A stretch of 64,000 nucleotides of DNA from Bacillus solimangrovi (lineage in GTDB: Bacteria > Bacillota > Bacilli > Bacillales > Bacillaceae_N), in NCBI RefSeq assembly GCF_001742425.1, contig NZ_MJEH01000063.1, positions 1 through 64,000 of the forward strand. The letters are read 5' to 3'. Under the pieces are notes generated by a model, which was not told where the DNA came from, did not search any database, and was given only the letters and a program-made list of their open reading frames with translations. This document shows, in pieces, positions 18,154 to 30,587 of this stretch; the first letter of the stretch is position 1; every line of letters begins with the position of its first letter. A program made the translations under genes and the position numbers.

Positions 18154-18927
18154 ATGTCGATCTATCAGCATTTTCGACAGGAAGAGTATTCATTTATAGA
18201 CCAAGTGTTGGAGTGGCGTGATCAAGTTATCGGTCAATACTCAGTAAAATTGACCGATTTCCTTGATCCGAGAGAGCAGCATATTTTATCAACAGTTATA
18301 GGTAAAGATGAAGAGGTACTATTCTCATTGTTTGGTGGAGCAGAATCGGTTGAGCGTAAGCGAGCAATATTGTACCCTCCATATTTTGAACCTTCAGACG
18401 ATGATTTTGAGGTTCATATGTTTGAGATAAAGTATCCAGCGAAATTTGTTACGATTTCACATCGCCAAATATTAGGCGCACAAATGTCTTTAGGATTAAA
18501 AAGAGGTAAGTTTGGAGACATTTTGACAGATGGTGAACATTATCAATTTCTCGTTTCAAAAGATATCGCAGATTATGTTCGTTTTAACCTTGATTCTGTT
18601 GGAAAAGCATCAATTGAACTTATTGAAAAACCAACTTCTGAGCTAATTATTTTCGAGGAAGAATGGGAACATCATGTTGGTACAGTATCATCATTGCGGT
18701 TAGATGTTATTTTAGCTGAGATCTATAACCTTTCTCGTCAAAAGGTTGCCTCTTTCATTAATAGTGGTGTTGTTAAAGTGAATTTTAAAGTTGTGGAACG
18801 TACTGATTATCCGTGTGAACAAAATGATGCTTTCTCAGTACGAGGGTTTGGTCGTAGTAAATTACTCGAAATACAAGGTAAAACGAAAAAAGATAAATAT
18901 CGAATTACGTATGGAAAGAAAAAATAA
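18154..18927 (+). CDS. ylmH: S4-domain RNA-binding protein YlmH
   Basis: The 257-residue protein has an N-terminal conserved region (IYQHFRQEE, KLTDFLDPREQHI) and a C-terminal S4 RNA-binding domain (SLRLDVILAEIYNLSRQKVASFINSGVVKVNF). In B. subtilis YlmH helps rescue stalled ribosomes together with the RQC pathway, whose main factor rqcH is also in this window. The ATG at 18154 fits the known N terminus better than GTG codons at 18142 and 18148. Confidence 0.92.
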   Translation: MSIYQHFRQEEYSFIDQVLEWRDQVIGQYSVKLTDFLDPREQHILSTVIGKDEEVLFSLFGGAESVERKRAILYPPYFEPSDDDFEVHMFEIKYPAKFVTISHRQILGAQMSLGLKRGKFGDILTDGEHYQFLVSKDIADYVRFNLDSVGKASIELIEKPTSELIIFEEEWEHHVGTVSSLRLDVILAEIYNLSRQKVASFINSGVVKVNFKVVERTDYPCEQNDAFSVRGFGRSKLLEIQGKTKKDKYRITYGKKK

Positions 18928-18954
18928 TCAAATCTTGCAGGAAAACTAGAAGTG

Positions 18955-18986
18955 TTTGTCGAAAAAACATGTTACAATACTATAAT
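18955..18986 (+). promoter_or_regulatory. divIVA promoter with an overlapping perfect 0A box
   Basis: TATAAT at 18981-18986 and TTGTCG at 18956-18961 (spacer 19) form a plausible SigA promoter 40 bases before divIVA. TTTGTCGAA (18955-18963) is a 9 of 9 match to the Spo0A box TTTGTCRAA and covers the -35. A second possible -10, TACAAT, is at 18973-18978. Confidence 0.5.
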
Positions 18987-19026
18987 AGTAAAAGTTTACA
19001 ATGTACTTTGAGCGGAGGTGTGAAGG

Positions 19027-19521
19027 GTGCCGTTAACACCGTTAGATATCCACAACAAAGAGTTTAATAGAGGTTTTCGAGGATATGACGAAGATGAGGT
19101 TAATGAATTTCTTGACCAAGTGATTAAAGATTACGAACTTATTATTCGAGAGAAGAAAGCATTAGAAGAACAGGTTTCAGAGATGGAAGAAAAACTAAGT
19201 CATTTTTCTACGATTCAAGAAACATTGAATAATTCAATACTAGTTGCACAAGAAACGGCTGAAGATGTAAAGCGTAATGCAAATAAGGAATCAAAGCTTA
19301 TTATAAAAGAAGCCGAAAAAAATGCAGACCGAATTATAAATGAATCATTATCTAAGTCACGTAAGATATCTTTAGAAATTGAAGAGTTAAAGACACAATC
19401 AAAGGTCTTTCGGAATCGTTTCCGCATGTTGATTCAAGCACAGTTAGAGATGCTTGAAAATGATGACTGGGACCAACTTATGCAATACGAAGAGGAAGAA
19501 AGTAAACAAGAAAATCGTTGA
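19027..19521 (+). CDS. divIVA: Cell-pole and septum protein DivIVA
   Basis: DivIVA senses membrane curvature at septa and poles, positions MinCD and anchors the chromosome during sporulation. The 164-residue protein has the N-terminal lipid-binding domain (PLTPLDIHNKEFNRGFRGYDEDEVNEFLDQVIKDYE, quoted in part) and a long coiled coil to about residue 150. Start is GTG 19027 behind CGGAGG. It ends the ylm group before the T-box leader. Confidence 0.95.
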   Translation: MPLTPLDIHNKEFNRGFRGYDEDEVNEFLDQVIKDYELIIREKKALEEQVSEMEEKLSHFSTIQETLNNSILVAQETAEDVKRNANKESKLIIKEAEKNADRIINESLSKSRKISLEIEELKTQSKVFRNRFRMLIQAQLEMLENDDWDQLMQYEEEESKQENR

Positions 19522-19525
19522 AAAC

Positions 19526-19554
19526 TTGACTCTTTGACATGAATTACATATAAT
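19526..19554 (+). promoter_or_regulatory. SigA promoter of the ileS T-box leader
   Basis: TTGACT (19526-19531) and TATAAT (19549-19554) are separated by 17 bases, 5/6 and 6/6 to consensus. It starts five bases after the divIVA stop. Predicted transcript start is near 19561. Confidence 0.65.
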
Positions 19555-19609
19555 CTTTAAGATACTATTTAAAAATTTCATGTATTTATCAATAAATATA
19601 TGGATGATA

Positions 19610-19922
19610 ATCGATAGAAACATTGAGAGGGGCAGTATGTCTATTAATGCTTACTAAGCGAGTCAGGGACGGTGGGAGCCTGATGTAAGTGAATAGAAGG
19701 AAAATCACCCTTGAGTTCTGCGCTGAACATCATTAAGCCGAACTGGCATTATATAATGAATTAGAACAACTGACCATAAGGTTGTCATAATTCATACGAG
19801 TAGGACGCAGCGGGATCATTCACGTTACGAATGTATGAGCAGGACAAATGTATTTAATTTGTCAAGCAAGGGTGGTACCGCGGGAACCTTCTCGTCCCTT
19901 TTTGGGATGAGAAGGTTTTTTT
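19610..19922 (+). ncRNA. T-box riboswitch (isoleucine specifier) of ileS
   Basis: The leader has the distal stem I motifs GCGAG and GGGACGGTGGGAGCC (about 19658-19680), the invariant T-box AGGGTGGTACCGCG (19869-19882), and a terminator AACCTTCTCGTCCC (19885-19898) with GGGATGAGAAGGTT (19904-19917) plus U-run. The likely specifier is ATC at 19704-19706, in GGAAAATCACCC, which is an isoleucine codon and agrees with the downstream gene. Uncharged tRNA-Ile should favour the antiterminator and switch ileS on. Confidence 0.93.
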
Positions 19923-19999
19923 ATTTGCAATGCTTGTAAAATAATGGTGGTTATTAACGCGAAGTTTCTACAACTATGAAAGTTAAAGGAGGAAGAAAA

Positions 20000-22759
20000 G
20001 TGGAATATAAAAACACACTACTTATGCCGAAAACTGAGTTTCCAATGAGAGGGAATCTTCCAAACCGTGAGCCAGAAATGCAAAAAAAATGGGAAGATAT
20101 GAATATTTACGAACTTGTACAAAAACGTACAGAAGGTCGTCCTTTATTTATTCTTCATGACGGTCCTCCATATGCGAATGGTGACATTCACATGGGGCAC
20201 GCAATGAACAAAATCTTAAAAGATATGATTGTTCGTTATAAATCTATGGCAGGTTTCCATGCACCATATGTACCTGGCTGGGATACACACGGTTTGCCAA
20301 TTGAAACTGCATTAACGAAAAATAAAAAAGTGAATCGTAAAAAAATGAGCGTAGCTGAATTCCGTGAAAAATGCGCAGAATATGCGTATGAGCAAGTTGA
20401 CCGTCAACGTGAGCAATTCAAACGTTTAGGTGTTCGTGCAGACTGGGATAATCCATACATTACATTAACGAAAGATTATGAAGCACAACAAATAAAAGTA
20501 TTTGGTGCAATGGCTGAAAAAGGTTTTATCTATAAAGGTAAGAAACCTGTATATTGGTCTCCATCATCAGAGTCAGCATTAGCTGAAGCAGAGATTGAAT
20601 ACCAAGATAAGCGTTCACCGTCTATTTATGTAGCATTTAATGTGAAAGATGGAAAAGGTGTACTTGACGGTGATGAGAAGTTTATCATTTGGACGACAAC
20701 TCCGTGGACGATTCCAGCAAACCTTGGAATTGCAGTACATGCAGAGATCGAATACAGTGTTGTAGAAACAAATGGTGTAAAATATGTTGTCGCATCTGAG
20801 CTTGTAGAGAACTTAACAGAGACGTTAGAGTGGAATGAGCCAAAGGTTGTCAATACACTTAAAGGTGCTGAATTAAAACATATCGTTGCGACACATCCAA
20901 TTTATGACCGTGATTCTCTCGTTATTTTAGGTGATCATGTTACAACGGATGCTGGTACAGGATGTGTTCACACAGCACCAGGTCATGGTGAAGATGACTT
21001 CTTCGTTGGTAAACAAAATGGTTTAGATGTCCTTTGTCCTGTTGATGAAAAAGGATATATGACGAATGAAGCACCTGGTTTTGAAGGGTTGTTCTACGAT
21101 GAAGCAAATAAGCCAATTACAGAAAAGCTTGAAGAAGTTGGCGCATTATTGAAATTAAACTTCATTACACATTCATACCCACATGATTGGCGTACGAAGA
21201 AACCAACAATTTTCCGTGCAACAGCACAGTGGTTTGCTTCAATTAAAGATATTCGTGAAGACTTAATTCAAGCTGTACGTGATGTGAATTGGATTCCTAA
21301 ATGGGGAGAAACACGCCTTTATAATATGATTAAAGACCGTGAAGATTGGTGTATTTCTCGTCAACGTGCATGGGGTGTTCCGATCCCTGTCTTCTATGGT
21401 GAGAATAATGAACCGATTATTACGAGTGAAACAATTGAGCATGTTTCAAATTTATTCCGTGAGCACGGATCTAACGTTTGGTTTGAGTGGGATGCTAAAG
21501 ATTTACTCCCTGAAGGATTTACGTCTGAGCATAGTCCAAACGGTCAGTTTACGAAAGAGACAGATATTATGGATGTATGGTTTGACTCAGGTTCTTCACA
21601 CCAAGCAGTATTAGTTGAGCGTGATGAATTGCAGCGTCCAGCTGACTTATATCTAGAAGGTTCTGACCAGTATCGAGGTTGGTTTAATTCATCATTATCT
21701 ACAAGTGTTGCAATTACTGGTAAGGCTCCATATAAAGGCATTCTTTCACACGGTTTTGCACTAGATGGTGAAGGGCGTAAGATGAGTAAATCACTTGGTA
21801 ATACTGTAATTCCAAATAAAGTAATGAAGCAGCTTGGTGCAGATATTCTTCGTCTATGGGTAGCATCTGTTGACTATCAAGCTGACGTACGTATTTCTGA
21901 TAAAATCTTAAAGCAAGTTGCAGAAAGTTATCGAAAAATCCGTAATACGTTCCGTTTCTTGCTCGGAAACTTAGATGACTTTGATCCGAACACAAATGCT
22001 CTTGCATTTGATGAACTAGGGGAAGTCGACCAATATATGCTTGTGAAGTTGAATAAGTTAATTGATCGTGTTAAGCGTTCATATGATGAGTATGAATTTG
22101 CTTCCATTTATCATGATGTTCATAATTTCTGTACGATTGATTTAAGTTCATTCTATTTAGATATTGCCAAGGATGTTTTGTATATTCAAGCTGCAGATGA
22201 TAAAGGTCGTCGTGGTATTCAAACTGTTTTATATGAGACATTACAAGCACTCGTAAAGCTTGTAGCGCCAATTTTAACTCATACAGCAGATGAAGTTTGG
22301 AGTTATATCCCAGGTGTGACAGAAAAGAGCGTACAGCTAGTGGATATGCCAGAAAAAGTAGAGTTACAAGTATCAGAACAACTTGAAGCAAAATGGGATC
22401 ATTTCATGACTGTTCGTGATGATGTCTTAAAGGCACTCGAACATGCACGAAATGAAAAGGTTATTGGAAAATCGTTAACAGCTAGCATTAAGCTATATCC
22501 AAATGCTGAAACAACGGATATTCTTTCAAGTATTTTAGATCTTCATAAGTTATTTATTGTATCTAGCTGTGAAGTTGTTGGTGCGAAAGAAGAAGCACCT
22601 GAAAGTGCTCAGCAACTAGAGACGCTTGCTGTAGAAGTGTTACCTGCAGATGGTGAAACATGTGACCGTTGTTGGGTTGTATCAACAACAGTAGGTGATG
22701 ATGCAGAGCATCCAACGGTTTGTGAAAGCTGCGCTAAGATTGTTAAGGAAAATTATTAA
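20000..22759 (+). CDS. ileS: Isoleucyl-tRNA synthetase
   Basis: Class I synthetase that charges tRNA-Ile and edits valine. The 919-residue protein has the HIGH-type motif ([13 protein letters not shown] near residue 60), the editing domain CP1 ([13 protein letters not shown]), KMSKS near 594 and the C-terminal zinc module CDRCW...CESC. The GTG start at 20000, seven bases behind AAAGGAGGA, gives the conserved N terminus; an in-frame ATG at 19976 lies upstream of that SD. Controlled by the T-box upstream. Confidence 0.97.
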   Translation: MEYKNTLLMPKTEFPMRGNLPNREPEMQKKWEDMNIYELVQKRTEGRPLFILHDGPPYANGDIHMGHAMNKILKDMIVRYKSMAGFHAPYVPGWDTHGLPIETALTKNKKVNRKKMSVAEFREKCAEYAYEQVDRQREQFKRLGVRADWDNPYITLTKDYEAQQIKVFGAMAEKGFIYKGKKPVYWSPSSESALAEAEIEYQDKRSPSIYVAFNVKDGKGVLDGDEKFIIWTTTPWTIPANLGIAVHAEIEYSVVETNGVKYVVASELVENLTETLEWNEPKVVNTLKGAELKHIVATHPIYDRDSLVILGDHVTTDAGTGCVHTAPGHGEDDFFVGKQNGLDVLCPVDEKGYMTNEAPGFEGLFYDEANKPITEKLEEVGALLKLNFITHSYPHDWRTKKPTIFRATAQWFASIKDIREDLIQAVRDVNWIPKWGETRLYNMIKDREDWCISRQRAWGVPIPVFYGENNEPIITSETIEHVSNLFREHGSNVWFEWDAKDLLPEGFTSEHSPNGQFTKETDIMDVWFDSGSSHQAVLVERDELQRPADLYLEGSDQYRGWFNSSLSTSVAITGKAPYKGILSHGFALDGEGRKMSKSLGNTVIPNKVMKQLGADILRLWVASVDYQADVRISDKILKQVAESYRKIRNTFRFLLGNLDDFDPNTNALAFDELGEVDQYMLVKLNKLIDRVKRSYDEYEFASIYHDVHNFCTIDLSSFYLDIAKDVLYIQAADDKGRRGIQTVLYETLQALVKLVAPILTHTADEVWSYIPGVTEKSVQLVDMPEKVELQVSEQLEAKWDHFMTVRDDVLKALEHARNEKVIGKSLTASIKLYPNAETTDILSSILDLHKLFIVSSCEVVGAKEEAPESAQQLETLAVEVLPADGETCDRCWVVSTTVGDDAEHPTVCESCAKIVKENY

Positions 22760-22769
22760 TTATGTAATG

Positions 22770-22806
22770 AAAAACACGTTTGCTTAGACAGCAGACGTGT
22801 TTTTCT
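22770..22806 (+). terminator. Terminator after ileS
   Basis: AAAACACGT (22771-22779) pairs with ACGTGTTTT (22795-22803), followed by TTC and a T-rich stretch. Confidence 0.8.
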
Positions 22807-22970
22807 TATTTTAATGACATTGCTGTTCTAAAATTATCAAAAAAATATGAAATATTATCTGATATACTCAATTCTTGAATTCAACATCTTCATTAACAAA
22901 AGTTCCCCATTTTATTTTTTGAAAATCGAGCAAACACTACTGATAGAACAATTAAATGAGGGGGAATATG

Positions 22971-23246
22971 ATGGATGATAAATTCCTACAGATTGAACGA
23001 GAGCTTAGGCAAACACAAAATGAATTATCAACGTATTTATCACATTCACCACCAATGAATGCTGAAACCCTCAGTTACGTTAAACAAGAATTAGAAGATG
23101 TTAACCGTGCTCTAATTAAAATGGATTTAGGGATGTATGGTACGTGTGAACAAAGCGGCAAACATATACCTCTTTCAATGCTGTCTGTCCTTCCGACAGC
23201 TCGGACGATAAATGAAGCAAAATGGGTTCAATATTTTTGTACGTAA
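22971..23246 (+). CDS. ylyA: DksA/TraR-like protein YlyA with degenerate zinc finger
   Basis: The product of about 91 residues has an N-terminal helical hairpin (LQIERELRQTQNELSTYL) and a C-terminal TraR/DksA-like segment YGTCEQSGKHIPLSMLSVLPTA. Its position between ileS and lspA is that of B. subtilis ylyA, a DksA-like RNA polymerase-binding protein linked to SigG-dependent transcription. Of the four zinc cysteines, only the first remains (CEQS rather than CxxC); the second pair is lost and the protein ends with a lone Cys near the C terminus. The ATG at 22971 behind GAGGGGG is preferred over 22956 and 22968. Confidence 0.75.
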   Translation: MDDKFLQIERELRQTQNELSTYLSHSPPMNAETLSYVKQELEDVNRALIKMDLGMYGTCEQSGKHIPLSMLSVLPTARTINEAKWVQYFCT

Positions 23247-23443
23247 AACTCTTATAATTCCTTCCCAATGGATGAAAAGATTGTCTCATCAGCATGCTTA
23301 TGCTAAAATGCAACAGTATCAGACTTTGTAAACAATTGAGGTTTGTACGTTATATGAACGTTATTCACCTTGAAATTGTCAGTTAATTGTGTGATATAAG
23401 AGAGATTAATTCTTTTAATTATTGGGAATGGAGGAAGTAGAAG

Positions 23444-23926
23444 GTGCGCTATTATGTTGCCGCATTACTTGTTATTTTAATCGATCAAATTACGAAATGG
23501 CTTGTTCTAACAAAAATGAGCTTAGGACAAAGTATTCCAGTTATTGATGGCTTTTTCTTTCTTACGTCACATCGTAATCGAGGGGCTGCATGGGGAATAC
23601 TAGAGGGGCAAATGTGGTTCTTCTATATCGTTACGATCGCTGTCATTATTGGTGTTGTTGTATATATAGAAAAGGTTAAAAAGACAGAACGTTTACTGAG
23701 TTGGGCATTGGCATTAATTTTAGGAGGAGCGATAGGAAACTTTATTGATCGCTTATTTCGAAAAGAAGTAGTTGATTTTATTGATATTTATTTCTTTCAT
23801 AAAGAAAAATTGCCTATATACAATTATCCAATCTTTAATGTTGCTGACTCGGCGCTCGTTGTCGGTGTCATCATCATTTTTATCTATTCATTATTAGAGA
23901 GTAAAAAAGAGAAGAGGAACGCTTAA
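23444..23926 (+). CDS. lspA: Lipoprotein signal peptidase LspA
   Basis: LspA is the membrane aspartic protease that removes signal peptides from prolipoproteins. The 160-residue protein has four membrane segments, RNRGAAWG, and the catalytic aspartates in [17 protein letters not shown] and FNVADSAL. Start is GTG 23444. The stop TAA overlaps the ATG of ylyB by one base, so translation is probably coupled. Confidence 0.96.
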   Translation: MRYYVAALLVILIDQITKWLVLTKMSLGQSIPVIDGFFFLTSHRNRGAAWGILEGQMWFFYIVTIAVIIGVVVYIEKVKKTERLLSWALALILGGAIGNFIDRLFRKEVVDFIDIYFFHKEKLPIYNYPIFNVADSALVVGVIIIFIYSLLESKKEKRNA

Positions 23927-24837
23927 TGGAAAAAATGCAATGGTCAGTAGAACTTGAACATCAAGGAACCCGAATTGATAAATGGGTTGCAGACCAAAAT
24001 CAGGAATGGTCTCGTTCACAAGTGCAGCAATGGATAAAGGAATCACATCTACTTGTCAATGGTTCTGCTGTGAAAGTCAATCAAAAAGTAAAACAAGGTG
24101 ATGAAATCACATTAACTATACCAGAGCCTGAACCTCTTGATGTAGAACCTGAGAAGATGGAATTGGAAATATATTTTGAAGATGAGGATGTCCTTGTCGT
24201 TAATAAACCGAGCGGGATGGTTGTACATCCAGCACCTGGTCACTTGTCAGGCACACTAGTAAATGGGCTTATGGCACATTGTAACGATTTGTCAGGCATT
24301 AACGGAGTCATGAGACCGGGTATTGTACATCGTATCGATAAAGATACTTCAGGCTTACTGATGGTGGCGAAGAATGACGTTGCACATGAATCACTTGTAC
24401 AACAGTTAGTAGATAAAACTGTTTTACGTAAGTATCGTGCATTAGTACATGGTGTGATTCCGCATGAAAAAGGTACTATAGAAGCCCCTCTTGGTCGTGA
24501 TCCGAAAGATCGTCAGAAGATGGCAGTCGTTGACCAAGGAAAAGAAGCAGTAACACATTTCCAAGTGTTAGAACGTTTTAAAAATCATACATATGTTGAA
24601 TGTCAGCTTGAGACAGGACGAACTCATCAAATACGTGTGCACATGCGTTATATAGGTTTTCCATTAGTAGGAGATCCGAAATATGGTCCACGTAAAACGA
24701 TCGATGTAGATGGACAAGCGTTACATGCAGAGACATTGGGCTTTGAACATCCACAAACGAAAGAGTTCGTTTCATTTCAAGCACCCTTACCAGAGCGATT
24801 TGCGCAGATTCTCGATAATTTTCGCAAAAATAGTTGA
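23926..24837 (+). CDS. ylyB: RluA-family 23S rRNA pseudouridine synthase YlyB
   Basis: The 303-residue protein has an N-terminal S4 domain (about residues 12-75) and an RluA/RluD catalytic domain with HRIDKDTSGL (catalytic Asp near residue 140) and GRTHQIRVHMRYIG. It makes pseudouridine in 23S rRNA; the exact sites are inferred only by family. It overlaps lspA by one base. Its stop codon lies inside the -35 of the pyr promoter. Confidence 0.93.
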   Translation: MEKMQWSVELEHQGTRIDKWVADQNQEWSRSQVQQWIKESHLLVNGSAVKVNQKVKQGDEITLTIPEPEPLDVEPEKMELEIYFEDEDVLVVNKPSGMVVHPAPGHLSGTLVNGLMAHCNDLSGINGVMRPGIVHRIDKDTSGLLMVAKNDVAHESLVQQLVDKTVLRKYRALVHGVIPHEKGTIEAPLGRDPKDRQKMAVVDQGKEAVTHFQVLERFKNHTYVECQLETGRTHQIRVHMRYIGFPLVGDPKYGPRKTIDVDGQALHAETLGFEHPQTKEFVSFQAPLPERFAQILDNFRKNS

Positions 24838-24862
24838 CAGAAAGTTATAGGAATGACATAAT
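24834..24862 (+). promoter_or_regulatory. Promoter of the pyr operon
   Basis: TTGACA (24834-24839), 17 bases, then CATAAT (24857-24862) with a TGA extension. The -35 overlaps the ylyB stop TGA. Start of the leader is predicted near 24869. Confidence 0.75.
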
Positions 24863-24868
24863 GACTTC

Positions 24869-25000
24869 AACAACTAAATCACTGCCCTTTAATTACAGTC
24901 CCGTGAGGCTGAGAAGGAATGAAGCAAACTACTAGCAGATTGGATTAGTCTGCCTATATGTTTGAATCTAACACCTCTCGCGGATGCGAGAGGTTTTTTA
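24869..25000 (+). promoter_or_regulatory. PyrR attenuator 1 (leader of pyrR)
   Basis: AGTCCCGTGAGGCT (24897-24910) matches the PyrR anti-antiterminator binding consensus ARUCCNGNGAGGYU. The terminator is ACCTCTCGC (24973-24981) with GCGAGAGGT (24986-24994) followed by a T-run. UMP-bound PyrR should stabilise the binding loop and so favour termination. Confidence 0.92.
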
Positions 25001-25044
25001 TTGGGTGTACAACGACACATAGTTAATAAGAATATGAGCAGTGA

Positions 25045-25599
<555 letters not shown>

Positions 25600-25736
25600 A
25601 TATCCCCTTTAATCAAGTCCTGTGAGGCTTGCAAGGGAACGATTGTGAGTGTAATAGTATGTGTGGTTTAAGCCACACATCTATACTCATGCCGTCAACC
25701 TCTTTGCAAGCATCTCCGAGCAAAGAGGTTTTTTAT
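25600..25736 (+). promoter_or_regulatory. PyrR attenuator 2 (pyrR-pyrP)
   Basis: AGTCCTGTGAGGCT (25616-25629) is the PyrR binding motif. AACCTCTTTGC (25697-25707) and GCAAAGAGGTT (25720-25730) form the terminator with a T-run. Between them is an extra hairpin, ATGTGTGG with CCACACAT around TTTAAG, which may help the antiterminator form. Confidence 0.92.
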
Positions 25737-25758
25737 TACTTATTCTGGAGGAGATTGG

Positions 25759-27075
25759 ATGAGCTCTCAAAAAGTAAACTTAGATGTTCATGAAAAACCA
25801 CAACTTCATACTTGGCTTACGTTAAGTATCCAACATTTATTTGCAATGTTCGGAGCAACGATTCTAGTACCCTACTTAGTCGGTTTAAGCCCAGCGGTTG
25901 CACTTGTTTCGAGTGGTTTAGGAACGCTAGCGTATCTAGTTATTACAAGGGGGCAAATACCAGCGTATCTCGGTTCATCATTTGCTTTTATTGCACCAAT
26001 TATTATGGCGAAGGAATTAGGTGGACCAGAGGCAGCAATGTTTGGTAGTTTCCTAGCAGGTATCTTATACGGAATTGTTGCACTTGCTATTCGTGCAGCA
26101 GGTTTAAAGTGGTTAATGAGAGTATTACCACCAATTGTTGTCGGTCCAGTTATTATCGTCATTGGACTCGGACTTTCAAGTGTCGCAATTGATATGGCAA
26201 TGAACAATCCATCTGGTGAATATAGTATGACATACTTTAGTGTTGCACTTGTCACACTAGTTATCACAATTATTGCCTCAATCTTATTTAAAGGTTTTTT
26301 CGGATTAATCCCAATTTTAGTCGGAATTGTTGGAGGATATACTTATGCTGCGATGCTTGGTCTAGTTGACTTTACGGCAGTGCAAGAAGCAAGACCTTTC
26401 GAAATGCCCGAATTCATCATTCCATTTGTAACGTATACGCCAAGTATGAATTGGCAAGTTGCTCTTATAATGATGCCAGTTGCACTCGTAACGATTGCAG
26501 AGCATATTGGTGACCAAATGGTATTAAGTAAAGTAGTTGGACGTAATTTCATTCAAAAACCTGGTTTACACAGGTCAATTATGGGAGATGGAGTTGCGAC
26601 GATAATTGCTTCATTTATTGGAGGTCCTCCGAATACGACTTACGGAGAAAATATTGGAGTACTAGCGATTACGAGAGTATTCAGTGTATTTGTTATCGGT
26701 GGAGCAGCAGTCCTAGCTACCTTGTTCGGATTTAGCGGGAAAGTTACAGCTCTAATCGCAACAATTCCAACTCCTGTTATGGGTGGGGTATCCATCGTCT
26801 TATTCGGTATTATCGCATCAAGTGGTTTACGAATGTTAATTGACAACCAAATTGACTTAGGAGATAAACGTAATTTGATTATCTCATCTGTTATTCTTGT
26901 CATCGGTGTCGGTGGAGCATTCATTCAAGTGAGTGATGACCTTCAAATTTCAGGTATGGCACTTGCAACGATTATTGGTATAATCCTTAACCTAGTTCTA
27001 CCAGGCAAAGAGTCTGGTTATGGAAATGGTTTCATGTTTGATACAGAAAAACAATCAAAAGAAAATGCCGCATAA
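25759..27075 (+). CDS. pyrP: Uracil permease PyrP
   Basis: NCS2-family uracil:H+ symporter in the membrane. The 438-residue protein has 12-14 hydrophobic segments, GSSFAFIAP, the substrate region VTIAEHIGDQMV and GGPPNTTYGENIGVLA. Between attenuators 2 and 3, so PyrR controls salvage import with synthesis. Start ATG 25759 behind GGAGGAG. Confidence 0.96.
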   Translation: MSSQKVNLDVHEKPQLHTWLTLSIQHLFAMFGATILVPYLVGLSPAVALVSSGLGTLAYLVITRGQIPAYLGSSFAFIAPIIMAKELGGPEAAMFGSFLAGILYGIVALAIRAAGLKWLMRVLPPIVVGPVIIVIGLGLSSVAIDMAMNNPSGEYSMTYFSVALVTLVITIIASILFKGFFGLIPILVGIVGGYTYAAMLGLVDFTAVQEARPFEMPEFIIPFVTYTPSMNWQVALIMMPVALVTIAEHIGDQMVLSKVVGRNFIQKPGLHRSIMGDGVATIIASFIGGPPNTTYGENIGVLAITRVFSVFVIGGAAVLATLFGFSGKVTALIATIPTPVMGGVSIVLFGIIASSGLRMLIDNQIDLGDKRNLIISSVILVIGVGGAFIQVSDDLQISGMALATIIGIILNLVLPGKESGYGNGFMFDTEKQSKENAA

Positions 27076-27079
27076 CGAA

Positions 27080-27203
27080 TTGAACACATTTTAAATGAAG
27101 TCCTGTGAGGCTTCGAAGGGTGTAAGCAGCGGTTTGTAACAGGTGAAGTATAGCTTCACCTCGTTTTCAAGCACCCTTCTACTTAATGAAGGGTGCTTTT
27201 TTG
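27080..27203 (+). promoter_or_regulatory. PyrR attenuator 3 (pyrP-pyrB)
   Basis: AGTCCTGTGAGGCT (27099-27112) is identical to the motif in leader 2. AAGCACCCTTC (27169-27179) and GAAGGGTGCTT (27188-27198) form the terminator, with T-run. It governs all biosynthetic genes downstream. Confidence 0.92.
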
Positions 27204-27302
27204 CTAGAAAAGTAGATAAGTATGACATTTAGTGATCTAAAAAGTTAGTTCAGTAAGCAAGTAATTTAAATTCTTTTAAAGAATGAATCAAAACAATTGT
27301 GA

Positions 27303-29486
<2,184 letters not shown>

Positions 29487-29490
<4 letters not shown>

Positions 29491-30587
29491 AAAGACAACT
29501 AATCTTAGAGAATGGTGACGTATTTATTGGAGAAGGATTCGGAAGCGAGAAGGATATGAATGGTGAGGTTGTCTTCAATACTGGAATGACAGGTTATCAA
29601 GAAATATTATCTGACCCGTCATATTGTGCACAAATCGTAACACTTACTTACCCTTTAATCGGAAATTACGGAATGAATCGAGACGACTTTGAATCAATCA
29701 AACCATCCATTCATGGTCTGATTGTGAGAGAGCACGCTGAATTTCCATCTAATTGGCGTAATGAAGAGACGTTAGATAGTTACTTGAAAGCTACTGATAT
29801 TCCAGGTTTATCGGGAATTGATACTCGGAAATTAACACGAATTATCCGTAACTATGGTACGTTAAAGGGCAAGATTTGCAACATGGATGTAGATGTGAAT
29901 CATATAGTTGAGCAATTGAAAGCAACCGTTTTACCAACGGATCAAGTAAAACGTGTTTCAACGAAGGATGCATATCCAAGTCCAGGACGAGGTCATAAGG
30001 TTGTGCTTGTAGACTTTGGAATGAAACATGGTATATTGCGAGAATTGAATGCACGTGGTTGTGATGTTATTGTCGTACCACATAACATTACAGCTGATGA
30101 AGTACTTCGCCTTAATCCAGATGGAATTATGTTAAGTAATGGTCCTGGAGATCCAGAAGATGTTCCTGAAGCGATTGAAATGATTCGAGGGATTGTTGGG
30201 AAGATTCCACTGTTTGGGATTTGCTTAGGTCATCAATTATTTGCTCTTGCTTGTGGAGCAGGAACAGAGAAAATGAAGTTTGGTCATCGTGGCTCAAATC
30301 ACCCAGTGAAGGATCTTACAACAGGACATGTTGCGATTACATCACAAAACCATGGTTATACAGTTAAGTCAGATACAATTGATGCAACTGAGTTAGAAAT
30401 TACACACGTTGCACTTAATGATGGAACAATTGAAGGTTTACGTCATAAAACATTACCAGCCTTTACAGTTCAATATCATCCAGAAGCATCACCTGGACCA
30501 GAAGATGCAAATCCATTGTTCGATAATTTCTTACAAATGATAAACACCGAGAAGAAGGAAGGAGCATCAACATGCCAAAACGCGTAG
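29487..30587 (+). CDS. pyrAA: Carbamoyl-phosphate synthase small subunit (glutaminase)
   Basis: Provides ammonia from glutamine to the large subunit. The 366-residue protein has the N-terminal CPS small-chain domain and a class I glutamine amidotransferase with Cys246 in GICLGHQ and the His/Glu pair in [15 protein letters not shown] 29487 overlaps the pyrC TGA (ATGA). Overlaps pyrAB by 16 bases. The pyr operon location implies the pyrimidine-regulated isozyme. Confidence 0.96.
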
